64,000 nt of DNA from Candidatus Thioglobus sp. MED-G25 (GCA_002456995.1 NTKC01000002.1:47261-111260), one strand, 5' to 3'; counted from the first letter of the stretch, positions 44,131-53,733 are shown. Numbers and translations are program-made. Notes: a model not told the origin generated them from the sequence alone.

Positions 44131-45141
44131 ATGCCTTCCTCGAGCGCTAAGCGAACATCCTCGACTAATCCAAGAATATTGTTGGCACTTTTACTGCTGG
44201 CGATCGGTGCATTTGCAGTTGCATTGTCAGTCGGCAGTGTGGCCGTCGATTGGGCCGGCGTAATGGAGGGTCTTAGGGGACGAGGGTCGTCGGTCGACTA
44301 CGCAGTCGTGATTCAATTGCGCTTACCACGTGCCGCTACCGCATTCGTTGTTGGTGGAATGCTGGGGCTGGCAGGTGTCCTGATGCAGATACTGCTGCGA
44401 AATCCACTGGCAGATCCTTACGTGCTGGGTGTTTCTGGTGGAGCAGCGGTTGCTGCGCTACTCGCAATTTTACTCGGGTGGCATACGGTCGGGATTTCAG
44501 GTGCTGCCGCAGTTGGTGCACTTGCGTCAATGTTTTTGGTATTCGTGCTTTCACGGGGGAGGGGAGATTGGTCGACTACCCGACTCCTTCTGACCGGTGT
44601 TGTCCTGGCAGCTGGTTGGGGCGCGGTCGTCAGTTTTATTCTTGCAGTCAGCCCGGATGCTCACGTTCGCGGGATGCTGTTTTGGCTGATGGGTGATATT
44701 CGTGAATCCTTTCCGGGTTGGATCCGACTGGGAATTTTGATGACCTCACTTTTGATTGCATTTGGCATTGCTCGCAGTTTGAATCTCCTGTCGCTGGGTG
44801 AGTTACGTGCCGAATCTCTTGGAGTCAATACAACTCTTTTGAGGGTCGGATTGTTTTTTATGGCGGGGCTACTGACAGCATCGGCAGTTACACTTGCTGG
44901 AGCGATTGGGTTTGTTGGTCTTGTTGTGCCGCACATGGTGCGGCTCTGGGGGGGCTCAGATCACCGACTTGTTCTGCCCGGTTCAGTATTGCTCGGTGGG
45001 GTGCTTCTGGTGCTGGCTGAAACAGCAGCCCGAACGATTATGGCACCAAATCAGCTACCTGTTGGCGTAATTACGGCATTCATCGGAGTCCCGGTATTCC
45101 TCTATTTACTGCAGCGCGATAGGGCAGGTGGTCGGACATGA
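44131..45141 (+). CDS. btuC: Cobalamin ABC transporter permease
   Basis: This 336-residue FecCD/BtuC-family inner-membrane permease has about ten hydrophobic segments. Family motifs include RLPRAATAFVVGGMLGLAG, RNPLADPYVLGVSGGAAVAA, FVGLVVPHMVRLWGGSDHRL and the C-terminal PNQLPVGVITAFIGVPVFL. It overlaps the ATPase gene by four bases. Two cobalamin riboswitches flank the pair, and a btuB-like receptor follows, so cobalamin rather than iron-siderophore is the likely cargo. Confidence 0.9.
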   Translation: MPSSSAKRTSSTNPRILLALLLLAIGAFAVALSVGSVAVDWAGVMEGLRGRGSSVDYAVVIQLRLPRAATAFVVGGMLGLAGVLMQILLRNPLADPYVLGVSGGAAVAALLAILLGWHTVGISGAAAVGALASMFLVFVLSRGRGDWSTTRLLLTGVVLAAGWGAVVSFILAVSPDAHVRGMLFWLMGDIRESFPGWIRLGILMTSLLIAFGIARSLNLLSLGELRAESLGVNTTLLRVGLFFMAGLLTASAVTLAGAIGFVGLVVPHMVRLWGGSDHRLVLPGSVLLGGVLLVLAETAARTIMAPNQLPVGVITAFIGVPVFLYLLQRDRAGGRT

Positions 45142-45905
45142 CTCTTCTGGCTCTAGAAAATCTGTCGGTCGAGATCAGTAACACCTGTGTCTGTCAGGAT
45201 CTATCGCTTGGGATCAATCCAGGTGAAGTCTGGTCTGTTCTTGGACGCAACGGCGTAGGCAAGTCCACTCTACTTAAGACCCTGGCTGGTTTGAGAACTC
45301 CAGTCAGTGGTCAGATCATTTTGAATGACCAGGAAGTCATGAGTCTTAGTCGTCGATCGCGGGCACAACGATTAGGCATACTGTTTCAGGAAAATGAGAC
45401 CCTATTTCCTGCATCGGTGCTTGATACGGTGCTGACAGGGCGTCATCCTTGGTTGAATCCCCTTCAGGGAGAGTCTACCGAGGACATTCAGAAGGCCCGG
45501 GAGGCACTTGAACTGGTCGACCTTGATCAAATGAGTGATCGGAGTATGACATCGCTTTCTGGGGGCGAGCGTCGCCGAGCGGATCTGGCTGCTCTGGTCA
45601 CGCAGGAGCCACTTGTTCTGTTGTTGGATGAACCCAGTAATCATCTTGATATGCATTATCAAGTCGTTATGCTTGGGAATTTGATCGCCGACTGGCGCAG
45701 TCGCAACGGGGTAGTAATTCTCGTGATGCACGATATCAATCTTGCACTGCGCTTCAGTGATCATCTGTTGCTGTTGTTCGGGGAAGGACTGGCCGAGTCA
45801 GGTCCAGTAGAAACTCTGGCAACTGAAGCCATCCTCTCACGGGTCTATAACCACACCATGCGCATGGTCAGTACTGCTGACGGTACATGGTTCTACCCGG
45901 GGTAG
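45138..45905 (+). CDS. btuD: Cobalamin ABC transporter ATPase
   Basis: This 255-residue ABC ATPase of the FecE/BtuD type has Walker A GRNGVGKSTLLKTL, signature LSGGERRRADLAAL, Walker B LVLLLDEPSNHLD and the switch histidine in VMHDINLALRF. It starts within the last codons of btuC (ATGA overlap). The pair would import cobalamin delivered by the BtuF-like protein encoded at 48 kb. Confidence 0.9.
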   Translation: MTLLALENLSVEISNTCVCQDLSLGINPGEVWSVLGRNGVGKSTLLKTLAGLRTPVSGQIILNDQEVMSLSRRSRAQRLGILFQENETLFPASVLDTVLTGRHPWLNPLQGESTEDIQKAREALELVDLDQMSDRSMTSLSGGERRRADLAALVTQEPLVLLLDEPSNHLDMHYQVVMLGNLIADWRSRNGVVILVMHDINLALRFSDHLLLLFGEGLAESGPVETLATEAILSRVYNHTMRMVSTADGTWFYPG

Positions 45906-45952
45906 AGGTGGATTGACTTAATCGTTAATTCTATTTATTGTTAGCTACGCCT

Positions 45953-46152
45953 TGAAGGTTCTGTGCCAGCGGATTGCTGCGCAGATAAATGGGAAGCCGG
46001 TAAGCATCATCTGAAGCAAACCCGGCACTGCCCCCGCAACGGTAGGTGAGTTACGTCGAGCAACACATAGCCACTGTGGTTTTAACCATGGGAAGGCGTT
46101 GCCCGAAGTGTCTTAAGGACGCTCGCTCACGAGTCCGGAGACCGGCCTGTAG
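45953..46152 (+). promoter_or_regulatory. Cobalamin riboswitch upstream of btuB
   Basis: The conserved parts are in order: AAATGGGAAGCCGGT, ACCCGGCACTG, CCCCCGCAACGGTA, GCCACTG, ATGGGAAGGC and CGAGTCCGGAGACCGGCCTG. The following hairpin AACCGC-GTGGG-GCGGTT (about 46166-46182) and the inverted repeat GTACAC/GTGTAC at 46227-46243, just before the ribosome-binding site GGAG, are the likely expression platform. B12 binding should lower btuB expression. Confidence 0.93.
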
Positions 46153-46256
46153 AGGACCCTTTTAGTTAACCGCGTGGGGCGGTTGCGGGCCATCAACTGA
46201 AACCGGTCGGCTACCCCCTGCTTAACAGTACACGGGTGGTGTACCGGAGCCAAACA

Positions 46257-48074
46257 GTGATCCGTTTTTACTTGCTGAAGTTCGTAATTGCTGTCCTATG
46301 TTTAATCGTAGTGAGAGGTGTACTTGCGTTTGAGCCCGTTGTAGTCACAGCGACGCGGACGGCGCAAACAGCTGATCAGATACTGTCTCCAGTTACTGTC
46401 ATCAGCAGTGAAGATATTCAGAATAGCCAAGCACGGGACTTGGGAGAACTTTTATCCCAAGTGCCGGGCATAGAATTTACGCGCAATGGTGGTTATGGGA
46501 AGAACACCAGCATATTCATGCGCGGAACCAATTCCGGACATGTTCTGACGTTGATAGATGGCGTCAAACTCTATTCGGCAACGGTTGGTACAACAGCGTT
46601 TCAATTTCTGCCGCTAGATCAGATCGATCGTATTGAGATTGTCCGGGGGCCGCGGTCCAATCTGTATGGTTCCGAAGCAGTCGGCGGGGTAATCCAGATA
46701 TTCACCAAGGACGGTTCTGGAAAGGCAAGTTCGCACGCTGAAGTGGGTTACGGGAGTTACAACACGCTCACCGCGGGCGCGGGGTCTACTGGATTCAGTG
46801 GCGACTCCAGCTACAGTTTGAATGTGGGTTATTCAAATACCGATGGTATAGACAGTCAGACGGGGGCTCAGCCAGATAAGGACGGCTATGACAATACGTC
46901 CCTGACAGCTCGCTGGACACGACGTCTGGATGCTGAAAACGATCTGAATGTGTCGCTGCTGCATGCTAGTGGCAATACAGCGTTTGACAACGCGTGGGCC
47001 GGAGAATCAGTTGTCCATGACTCCGACTATACCCAGCAGATTCTGAATTTTCGGCTGGACCATGCCGATGAGGAAGGCTGGCAGGGTAAATTACAGTTCG
47101 GGAGAAGCTTGGATGATTCGGAGACGTTTGCAGACGGAGTGTCAGACGGGAAGTTTGATACCACTCGGTTTCAGCTAAATGGTCAATTAGACTGGCCTGT
47201 TAGCGGGCAGCATTTACTCACTGTCGGTTCAGACTACTCTAAGGATGCTGTTGACAGTTCTGTAATCTACGATATCGATGAACGGTCAAACCTGGGTGTG
47301 TTTTTACAGTGGCAAGGTATCCATGGTGCGCAAAATTTTGTGGCTGGCGCAAGAATTGATAATAACGAACAGTTTGGCACGCATACGACAGGAAATGTTG
47401 ATTACGCACTCGATCTAACAAGCGGGTATCGTCTCAATATGGGTTATGGAACCGCGTTTAAATCACCGAGTTTTAATGATCTTTACTATCCCGGGTTCGG
47501 CACTCCGACACTGGATGTCGAAACGTCATCTTCTTTTGAGATCGGATTAAGCGGGGATAGTTACCGTGGTCACTGGTCGATAAGAGGTTTCCAAACGAGC
47601 ATTGAAGACTTAATTGGCTATGATCCCGTGACTTGGGCGTCAGTCAATGTTGATAAAGCCAGGATAAACGGTTTCGAGTTTGAATGGGATGGACTTGTCA
47701 AGGCCGGATTGCTGAGGAACTGGGAGATGGCGGCAAGTCTGACGTTGTCTGATCCCATTGATAGAAGCACAAACAACCAGTTGCCCCGCCGTGCGAAGGA
47801 AGTAATCCAATTGAATCTAGATCGCCAACATCAAACGTCACGTTATGGACTGGACCTGCAGTATCACGGGAGTCGTTACGACGATAAGGCCAATAGTTCA
47901 CGGCTCGACAGCTACGGATTGATTCACGGCTATTTTGGGTACGAGTTGAACAGGTCCTGGACCATCAGAACAGAGGTAAATAATCTTCTGGGCAAAGTGT
48001 ACACCACTGCAAAAAACTACAATGAACCAGGACGCGTTTGGTTTCTTCGCCTACAGTATCAGGCAGAGAAGTGA
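46257..48074 (+). CDS. btuB: TonB-dependent vitamin B12 receptor
   Basis: This outer-membrane TonB-dependent receptor has about 605 residues. A signal peptide (FYLLKFVIAVLCLIVVRGVL) is followed by a TonB-box-like segment (EPVVVTATRTAQTAD), a plug domain (DLGELLSQVPGIEFTRNGGY, RIEIVRGPRSNLYGSEAVGG) and a beta-barrel ending in WFLRLQYQAEK. BtuB family members show this plug sequence and size. The GTG at 46257, eight bases after GGAG, is preferred to the GTG at 46236, which lies in the leader hairpin. It is controlled by the cobalamin riboswitch directly upstream. Confidence 0.9.
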   Translation: MIRFYLLKFVIAVLCLIVVRGVLAFEPVVVTATRTAQTADQILSPVTVISSEDIQNSQARDLGELLSQVPGIEFTRNGGYGKNTSIFMRGTNSGHVLTLIDGVKLYSATVGTTAFQFLPLDQIDRIEIVRGPRSNLYGSEAVGGVIQIFTKDGSGKASSHAEVGYGSYNTLTAGAGSTGFSGDSSYSLNVGYSNTDGIDSQTGAQPDKDGYDNTSLTARWTRRLDAENDLNVSLLHASGNTAFDNAWAGESVVHDSDYTQQILNFRLDHADEEGWQGKLQFGRSLDDSETFADGVSDGKFDTTRFQLNGQLDWPVSGQHLLTVGSDYSKDAVDSSVIYDIDERSNLGVFLQWQGIHGAQNFVAGARIDNNEQFGTHTTGNVDYALDLTSGYRLNMGYGTAFKSPSFNDLYYPGFGTPTLDVETSSSFEIGLSGDSYRGHWSIRGFQTSIEDLIGYDPVTWASVNVDKARINGFEFEWDGLVKAGLLRNWEMAASLTLSDPIDRSTNNQLPRRAKEVIQLNLDRQHQTSRYGLDLQYHGSRYDDKANSSRLDSYGLIHGYFGYELNRSWTIRTEVNNLLGKVYTTAKNYNEPGRVWFLRLQYQAEK

Positions 48075-48090
48075 GCTTCTCCAGTTCGTG

Positions 48091-48981
48091 TCACTCGCGC
48101 GCCTGATCCAGAGTCTCACAAAGTTCTCTCAGGCCAAGGATGATTCGTGGAGAGTGTCTGTGTAGCAGATCAGCATTTACAGAGAAAAGATGTCCGCGGG
48201 CGACCGCGGTTATGTGACCCCAGGCCTCCCAGTTTTTTAGCCACTTAGGCGCACCGTCTGGTGTGCCACCAACAACGATGACCTCCGGATTTCGTTTGAT
48301 GACTGACTCTAGAGATACCACCGGGGCTATATCCGGAAGGTCCGAAAATAGATTTGTTGCGCCGCAACTGCGCAACATCTGGCTGACAATGTGGTTGCCG
48401 TTAAGGGTAATGATCGGATCATGCCAGACCTGATAAAAAACGGTGAGGTTTTGTCTATGGCTGAATTCCTGCTTAATGCCATTGGCTTTGATCAATAGCT
48501 CCTGACTTCGTGCCACTCCTTCGTGAGCGTTTCCGACCACCTTGCCGATCTGCTGTATTGTGCTTGCCAAGCTTTCAAGCGTGCCGGGTTCTGCACGGTA
48601 AACAAGCAGTCCGAGTTTCTCAAGGCGGCTCAGTTGATTTGCCGGGTTGCCACTTGCCCAGGCTAGTATAAGGTCGGGTTGGAGTGCGAGTATGGTCTCA
48701 AAATCAAACCGGTCGTGTGCACCGATGCGCTGAATATTGCGTGCGGCTGCAGGATAGTCGCTGTGCTCAACTGTACCGACCAGACGATTACCACCGCCAA
48801 CGTGATAGATAATTTCCGTCAGTGCTGGAGCAAGGCTGATTATCCGATGGACAGGGCCTGACAGCGTAATGGTATTTCCAGCGTCATCAATTATCGAGAT
48901 TGGTTCAGCCTTCAATTGACTGCTAGCCATCAGAACCATGACTACGATCAGTCTGACCGACCAGCGCAATACGGTGGACAC
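48091..48981 (-). CDS. btuF: Cobalamin-binding periplasmic protein
   Basis: This 296-residue substrate-binding protein is of the BtuF/FecB (helical backbone) class, with a signal peptide (LIVVMVLMASSQLKAEP) and the family pattern HRIISLAPALTEIIYHVGGG, VGTVEHSDYPAAARNIQRIG and LILAWASGNPANQL. It is convergent with btuB and completes the set with btuCD. No riboswitch is seen upstream; coq7 follows it in the divergent context at 49005-49649, on the same strand but upstream. Confidence 0.87.
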   Translation of the reverse strand: MSTVLRWSVRLIVVMVLMASSQLKAEPISIIDDAGNTITLSGPVHRIISLAPALTEIIYHVGGGNRLVGTVEHSDYPAAARNIQRIGAHDRFDFETILALQPDLILAWASGNPANQLSRLEKLGLLVYRAEPGTLESLASTIQQIGKVVGNAHEGVARSQELLIKANGIKQEFSHRQNLTVFYQVWHDPIITLNGNHIVSQMLRSCGATNLFSDLPDIAPVVSLESVIKRNPEVIVVGGTPDGAPKWLKNWEAWGHITAVARGHLFSVNADLLHRHSPRIILGLRELCETLDQARE

Positions 48982-49004
48982 TAGATAGTTGTGTGGAGGT
49001 GCGA

Positions 49005-49649
49005 CTAGATCCAGTGTGCAGTACCTGTCATAACCCGACTGGCAAGGCGCATCATAAATTTTATAGGTAGGGGTAGTTCGGAGGCACCGGCCCGATGTGC
49101 GGTTTCCCCATGCTGTTTTTCATCCTCTTTCATGGCACCGACGACAGCTCGGCTAGCGAGATCATTTTTCGGTAGACGGTCCAGGTGAGAGTGAAGGTGG
49201 CCTTCAACCTGTTTTTCAGTTTCTCTAAGAAATCCCAGATTAATTCGGTCTCCGGCAAAGCCGGCAGCAAGACCGATCGTAAATGAACCCAGATACCAGG
49301 CTGGATTCAATAGGCTTTTTCGTCCGCCAAGGGAATTGATGCGATTCTCACACCAGCGTAGATGGTCTTGCTCCTCCAGTGCAGCCAGGCTCAAGGTTTT
49401 TCGCACCTTATCTGAACGGGATGTCAGGGCCTGGCTCTGGTACAGGGCCTGCGCACAAATTTCACCAACGTGGTTAACCCGCATGAGTCTCGCCGATAGA
49501 TTTCTCTCCGTTGGGGTTAAATCCGCTTCGGAAATTCCAACCGCGGGATCTGGCCGGTTCGTACCGGCCTGGCGGCCAAACAAAACGGTTAGCGTCTCGT
49601 CGGCAGCACAGATCAGACGGTCTAGAGAAGAAAAGGTGCGTTCAGCCAA
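49005..49649 (-). CDS. coq7: Demethoxyubiquinone hydroxylase, Coq7 family
   Basis: This 214-residue di-iron hydroxylase acts in ubiquinone synthesis. The ligands are in MRVNHVGEICAQALYQSQ, ALEEQDHLRWCENR, EGHLHSHLDRLP and KEDEKQHGETAH. Coq7 replaces the flavoprotein UbiF in many gammaproteobacteria. It lies 24 bases upstream of btuF on the same strand and 70 bases downstream of the ABC permease gene, so co-transcription with either is possible. Confidence 0.93.
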   Translation of the reverse strand: MAERTFSSLDRLICAADETLTVLFGRQAGTNRPDPAVGISEADLTPTERNLSARLMRVNHVGEICAQALYQSQALTSRSDKVRKTLSLAALEEQDHLRWCENRINSLGGRKSLLNPAWYLGSFTIGLAAGFAGDRINLGFLRETEKQVEGHLHSHLDRLPKNDLASRAVVGAMKEDEKQHGETAHRAGASELPLPIKFMMRLASRVMTGTAHWI

Positions 49650-49719
49650 GGGTCTGGGTTCGGGTTGCTTGGGTCTGGTGATGCTAGTTTAAAGCCTACG
49701 ACAATTTTAGGGGGATAGC

Positions 49720-50496
49720 TCATACAATCAAGCGACGCCTGACCAGCACTACGGCAATCCAGGCGCCAAAGAATCCACAAAACGCCAGAACACCGGCATG
49801 CAGCCAGGGATCTATCACAGGTTGGCCTACGACTAGCGGCCTGATCAGGGCCACTGCGTGCGTGAGGGGCAAAAACTGAACGAACGTCTGCATGGGAGCG
49901 GGGAGACTGGCCGTAGGATAAAAGACGCCGCACAGAATGAACATGGGCGTCATGACCAATGTGAGATAGAACGTAAAGAACTCATACCCCTTGGCCAGTG
50001 CGGTCATAATGAGAGCGGGTGCTGCAAAGCAAAACCCGGTCAGGAATATTGCGGGCAAGGCCAGTATGGCCCTCCAGTCAGCAACAGCGCCCAGTACAGT
50101 GGCCACGACAAGGATTGCCGATCCACTGACCAGGCTTTTACTGGCACACCAGAGCAATTCCCCAATAACAATATCGTCAACGCGCGTGGGGGTTGCTAGA
50201 ATAGCCTCGTAGGTTTGTTGGGGAACCATACGGGTATAAACCGACCACATAGCTTCCATGCTGGCAACATTCATGGCCGACCAGGCGATAAACCCAGATG
50301 CTAGAAACGCAAAATAAGGGATACCTGCCATCTCTCCTATAAACCTGCCCAGGCCGTATCCCAATCCAATGAGAAGGATGAAGGGTTCGCCGAAGTGCAT
50401 CAGTACACTCGCGCCGATCATCCTTCTCCAGACCAGAGCATTCCGTCGCCAGACCGCCAACGTTTCCAGTCGCGGTAAAGGTAGCTGCCAGTCCAT
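49720..50496 (-). CDS. ABC-2 type permease, NodJ-like
   Basis: This 258-residue inner-membrane protein has about six hydrophobic segments and the ABC-2 pattern of NodJ (RRMIGASVLMHFGEPFILLI, EAMWSVYTRMVPQQTYEAIL, CGVFYPTASLPAPMQTFVQF). It partners with the ATPase encoded immediately upstream; stop and start share one base. Such exporters move lipids, oligosaccharides or drugs outwards. The cargo is unknown. Confidence 0.87.
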   Translation of the reverse strand: MDWQLPLPRLETLAVWRRNALVWRRMIGASVLMHFGEPFILLIGLGYGLGRFIGEMAGIPYFAFLASGFIAWSAMNVASMEAMWSVYTRMVPQQTYEAILATPTRVDDIVIGELLWCASKSLVSGSAILVVATVLGAVADWRAILALPAIFLTGFCFAAPALIMTALAKGYEFFTFYLTLVMTPMFILCGVFYPTASLPAPMQTFVQFLPLTHAVALIRPLVVGQPVIDPWLHAGVLAFCGFFGAWIAVVLVRRRLIV

Positions 50497-51422
50497 CAGT
50501 GTCGCAATTCCCGCCCCGTCAGTCTGAGAAAAACATCTTCAAGCCCTGATTGGCGATGCAGGCAGGCGAGTTCAGGGAGGACAGCGGCAGTTTCTAAGAG
50601 TTCAGTGGTATCGTCACTATATAGATAGTAAGTATCACCTGCTTGTTCGAACCTGTTGCGCTTGTAGCCAAGATTGTCAAACAGTCGGTCGGGTAATTCG
50701 CCGCGGATCTCAAGAACTTCCTTTTGGCAGTGGATGCGGACCATCTCACCGGGCGCACCTTGGGCGAGGAGTTTGCCATGGTCAATAATTACAATTTCGT
50801 CACACAGGCGCTCTGCTTCTTCCATGTAATGGGTGGTGATTAATATGGTTTTACCGTTTCGTTTTAGCCGATGGATCAGGGACCAGATCATGTGCCGGGC
50901 CTGAGGGTCAAGGCCCGTAGTCGGTTCGTCAAAAACCAGTAGATCAGGATCATTTATCAGTGCTCTTGCCAGGATCAGTCTGCGTTTCATACCGCCGGAC
51001 AGGGTTGAAATACGATCCGTTGCCCGGTGATCGAGTTCAACGAGTTTGAGTAGCTTGGGAATGCGATGCTCCAGTACCGAGGACGTGATCCGAAAGTAAA
51101 GTCCATATATCCGCAGGTTTTCAGCCACTGTAAAATCTGGATCGAGATTATCAGCCTGGGGAACGATACCGGTACGTTGTCGTATTTCACGCAGATTACT
51201 GTCAATACTTTCACCGAAAATACTTAGAACCCCAGAAGTTCTCGGTGACTGTCCCAGGACCATGCGTAAGGTTGTCGTTTTGCCGGCACCATTAGGCCCT
51301 AACAGGCCAAAACAGTTGCCGCGCGGGACATCAAGGTCGAGTCCCGAGACAGCCTCCAGATCGCCGTATACTTTGCGTAGACCCCGGCACATAATTATCA
51401 GGTCGGCCGGTATCGGGGTCAC
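50496..51422 (-). CDS. ABC transporter ATPase, NodI/DrrA-like
   Basis: This 308-residue ATPase has Walker A GPNGAGKTTTLRMV, signature LSGGMKRRLILARAL, Walker B LLVFDEPTTGLD and the switch histidine in LITTHYMEEAERL. A C-terminal region of about 70 residues is typical of the DrrA/NodI group. It is coupled to the NodJ-like permease downstream. The 51423-51465 gap separates it from the HAD phosphatase gene. Confidence 0.9.
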   Translation of the reverse strand: MTPIPADLIIMCRGLRKVYGDLEAVSGLDLDVPRGNCFGLLGPNGAGKTTTLRMVLGQSPRTSGVLSIFGESIDSNLREIRQRTGIVPQADNLDPDFTVAENLRIYGLYFRITSSVLEHRIPKLLKLVELDHRATDRISTLSGGMKRRLILARALINDPDLLVFDEPTTGLDPQARHMIWSLIHRLKRNGKTILITTHYMEEAERLCDEIVIIDHGKLLAQGAPGEMVRIHCQKEVLEIRGELPDRLFDNLGYKRNRFEQAGDTYYLYSDDTTELLETAAVLPELACLHRQSGLEDVFLRLTGRELRH

Positions 51423-51465
51423 CGAGGCTGAATCGCTTCGGTCTGGGAACGCTTTTAATTGTTCT

Positions 51466-52245
51466 TCAATGTTTGAAATTGGATCGGTACCAGTGGGGTA
51501 GATCGGCTATGGAGTCCAGTATCCAATCACAGTTGTTGGGAGAGGTGCCAGACCCATTGCCCGTGCGAACCTGAAGAGTTCTCAGGCCTGCACTCGTAGC
51601 GCCAGCGATGTCTGTCTGCGGACTGTCGCCGATCATGATTGTGTTTGACCTTGGGTAGCCTGCCCGTGCGAGAGCCGTTTCAAAGAAAGTTATTTCGGGT
51701 TTGCCGATCAGTGTGATTGTTCTGGCGATTGTTGATTGCAGTGCGGCGACGATGGGCCCCAACCCGATTCGGGTTATGCCACCGTCTGGCCAGGTAGGAT
51801 CCTTGTGCATAGCCACTGGTTCTGCACCAGCCTCGACCAGCCGCCTGGCAATATCGATTTCTCCAAAATGGCTCCATTGTGCCTGTCCGACGATTACCGC
51901 ATCGACGGGCTCTTCGTTTCGAGTGACTGTGTGGCCGTGGCTCTGAAAGAGTGAGTCAAGGCTTTCATCACCAATCAGGAAACAGCGTGCATGACCGTAC
52001 CGGGAATTCACATATTCCACGGTGGCTTGTGAGACCGGAAAAATCTCTTCGCTACTGATTTTGTAGCCGATGCCAGTGAGTTTGTATTCAATATCTGAAG
52101 CAGACATTCTTGTAGTGTTGGTGACGAGCAAGAATCTGCTGCTCTGGGAGCGGAGAAACGATAGTGATTCCGGTCCGCCTTTAATCAGGTTCGGGCCATC
52201 ACAAAGTACGCCGTCTATGTCGATAAAAAAATCAGGCTGCGGCAT
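51466..52245 (-). CDS. HAD-superfamily phosphatase, NagD/HDHD2-like
   Basis: This 259-residue subfamily IIA HAD hydrolase has motif I FIDIDGVLCDG, motif II LLVTNTTRMS, lysine motif LIGKPE and motif IV MIGDSPQTDIAGA. The large cap domain between motifs II and III is characteristic. Substrates of the group include nucleotides, sugar phosphates and pyridoxal phosphate; none can be chosen here. It lies upstream of the NodIJ-type genes. Confidence 0.88.
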   Translation of the reverse strand: MPQPDFFIDIDGVLCDGPNLIKGGPESLSFLRSQSSRFLLVTNTTRMSASDIEYKLTGIGYKISSEEIFPVSQATVEYVNSRYGHARCFLIGDESLDSLFQSHGHTVTRNEEPVDAVIVGQAQWSHFGEIDIARRLVEAGAEPVAMHKDPTWPDGGITRIGLGPIVAALQSTIARTITLIGKPEITFFETALARAGYPRSNTIMIGDSPQTDIAGATSAGLRTLQVRTGNGSGTSPNNCDWILDSIADLPHWYRSNFKH

Positions 52246-52387
52246 TAGTCGTCTACGGAGTTGAATTAGAGGTGGGCTAGTCTAACCCCAGAATCCCGAA
52301 AGTCGAACGTTAGGGTGGGTTTTGAATGGACCTTACGGTTCTTGGATCTGTTGTCAATTGCTGTGTATGAGTGCACAGTAAGATGGT

Positions 52388-52942
52388 ATGGACATTCAGT
52401 CGGAGGAATTACAGCAAAGGTTTTTGGGATGGCAATGCCGCTTGCGCCAGATCGCCATGCGTCAGCGCGAGGGCCAGCCCAGTGATGGTATGCAACCTCG
52501 TGTACTTCTAAGAGAAGATGGTGGCTATTCCACTTCTATTACTGTGCTTATCAATAGGCGGTCGGCGGAAAGCGATGCAAGCCAGTTTCGGTATCTGGTG
52601 CAAAAAACCCATGATCCGGCAGATCGGTTTGCCAGTGCTCTTGAGCTCCTCTCAGCGACCCACTACCAGAGGCCACACGAGTTCTCTGATGAATTAACTG
52701 CGTTGTTTCAGTCTGGCGGCCTCTTGGCTCGAGCGTTGCTGGCCAAGCGGGCCTGCACCCTGGTGTTTTCCCAGTTCAGTGCAGCTTACACCTTACCTTG
52801 TACAGTACGGCAGCTGGTCGACGATGCCCCTGCCTATCAAGCAACATACTGGCACAATCGGTTGTTCAATTCCCGAATGCCCAAGGATGTGATCGTTCTT
52901 GGGTTTAAGCCGGACTGGAATAAGGCGAGCAGTACTATTTGA
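52388..52942 (+). CDS. Conserved hypothetical protein, 184 aa
   Basis: This 184-residue soluble protein begins MDIQSEELQQRFLGWQCRLR, with a central SITVLINRRSAESDASQFRY and a C-terminal domain containing FSQFSAAYTLPCTVRQL. Composition and length are those of a real protein, but I do not recognise the family. It converges on the GntR regulator gene, with a 27-base gap, and its promoter lies in the 52246-52387 interval. No signal peptide or membrane segment is visible. Confidence 0.7.
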   Translation: MDIQSEELQQRFLGWQCRLRQIAMRQREGQPSDGMQPRVLLREDGGYSTSITVLINRRSAESDASQFRYLVQKTHDPADRFASALELLSATHYQRPHEFSDELTALFQSGGLLARALLAKRACTLVFSQFSAAYTLPCTVRQLVDDAPAYQATYWHNRLFNSRMPKDVIVLGFKPDWNKASSTI

Positions 52943-52969
52943 CCTGTATTATCAAGATAGATTCGTATT

Positions 52970-53710
52970 TTATTTTCTGCTTGCGCCAATGAGATCGGTG
53001 CGTGCGCGCTCGAGATGTTCGTGTATCGTTGCCATCGCGGTGTCGATATTGCGGCTTGCGATTGCGTTGTAGAGTTGTCGGTGTTGGGCGTTGTATTTAG
53101 CGATACGCTCAGAATTTAGTATCGTATCCTTCATTGAATCCCATTGTGAGTGAGTACGTGTTTCATTAATCAGCTGATAGAGCCACACCATCAGTCGGTT
53201 GCGTGTGCATTCTGCCAGTGACAGGTGAAATTCGCTGTCAGCCAGCGTGAAACTCTCCGGATCGTTCTGTGTTGATTCCACTCGCGCGAGTGCTTTGTGA
53301 AGTCGTTCGATGTCAATTGCCGTGGCGTTGGCAATTGCCAGTCTCACCATCTGAGGTTCGATGCCGAAACGCACGTCGATCAGTTCAAGTGGGCTGGTGA
53401 CATCGGCGATAGCAGTCTGTTCCGCGAATTCTCTATAAGTAACAAACGTGCCGCTGCCAATCTCTCTTGTGACCATTCCGAGTTCTTCAAGTCGTCGAAG
53501 TGCTTCGCGAATTGTTCCCCTGGAAACGTTAAACGTCTCGGCAAGATGCCGTTCCGCGGGTAGACGGTCACTGAATCCATAAACACCTGTGGAAATTGAG
53601 CGTCGTAGCTGTGCTGCAATACCCGCGGAGCCACCAACATCGGTCGCATCAGGGATGCGCGAGACCGTTTGAGGGGAGTGACTGGGTTGGGTAGCAGTTG
53701 GACTAGTCAT
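52970..53710 (-). CDS. GntR-family regulator, FadR subfamily
   Basis: This 246-residue regulator has an N-terminal winged helix-turn-helix (about residues 30-95, RLPAERHLAETFNVSRGTIR and RRLEELGMVTREIGSGTFV) and a C-terminal FCD ligand domain (about 110-240) with the metal-histidine positions in ADSEFHLSLAECT, NAQHRQLYNAI and ATIHEHLERA. It diverges from the GlnT/GmaS-like gene; the intergenic region carries a perfect TGGT-N3-ACCA operator. It very likely represses the 53930-60927 genes and perhaps itself, and its ligand is probably a metabolite of that pathway. Confidence 0.88.
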   Translation of the reverse strand: MTSPTATQPSHSPQTVSRIPDATDVGGSAGIAAQLRRSISTGVYGFSDRLPAERHLAETFNVSRGTIREALRRLEELGMVTREIGSGTFVTYREFAEQTAIADVTSPLELIDVRFGIEPQMVRLAIANATAIDIERLHKALARVESTQNDPESFTLADSEFHLSLAECTRNRLMVWLYQLINETRTHSQWDSMKDTILNSERIAKYNAQHRQLYNAIASRNIDTAMATIHEHLERARTDLIGASRK

Positions 53711-53733
53711 GATTTGTTTTAAAAGGTACTAAG

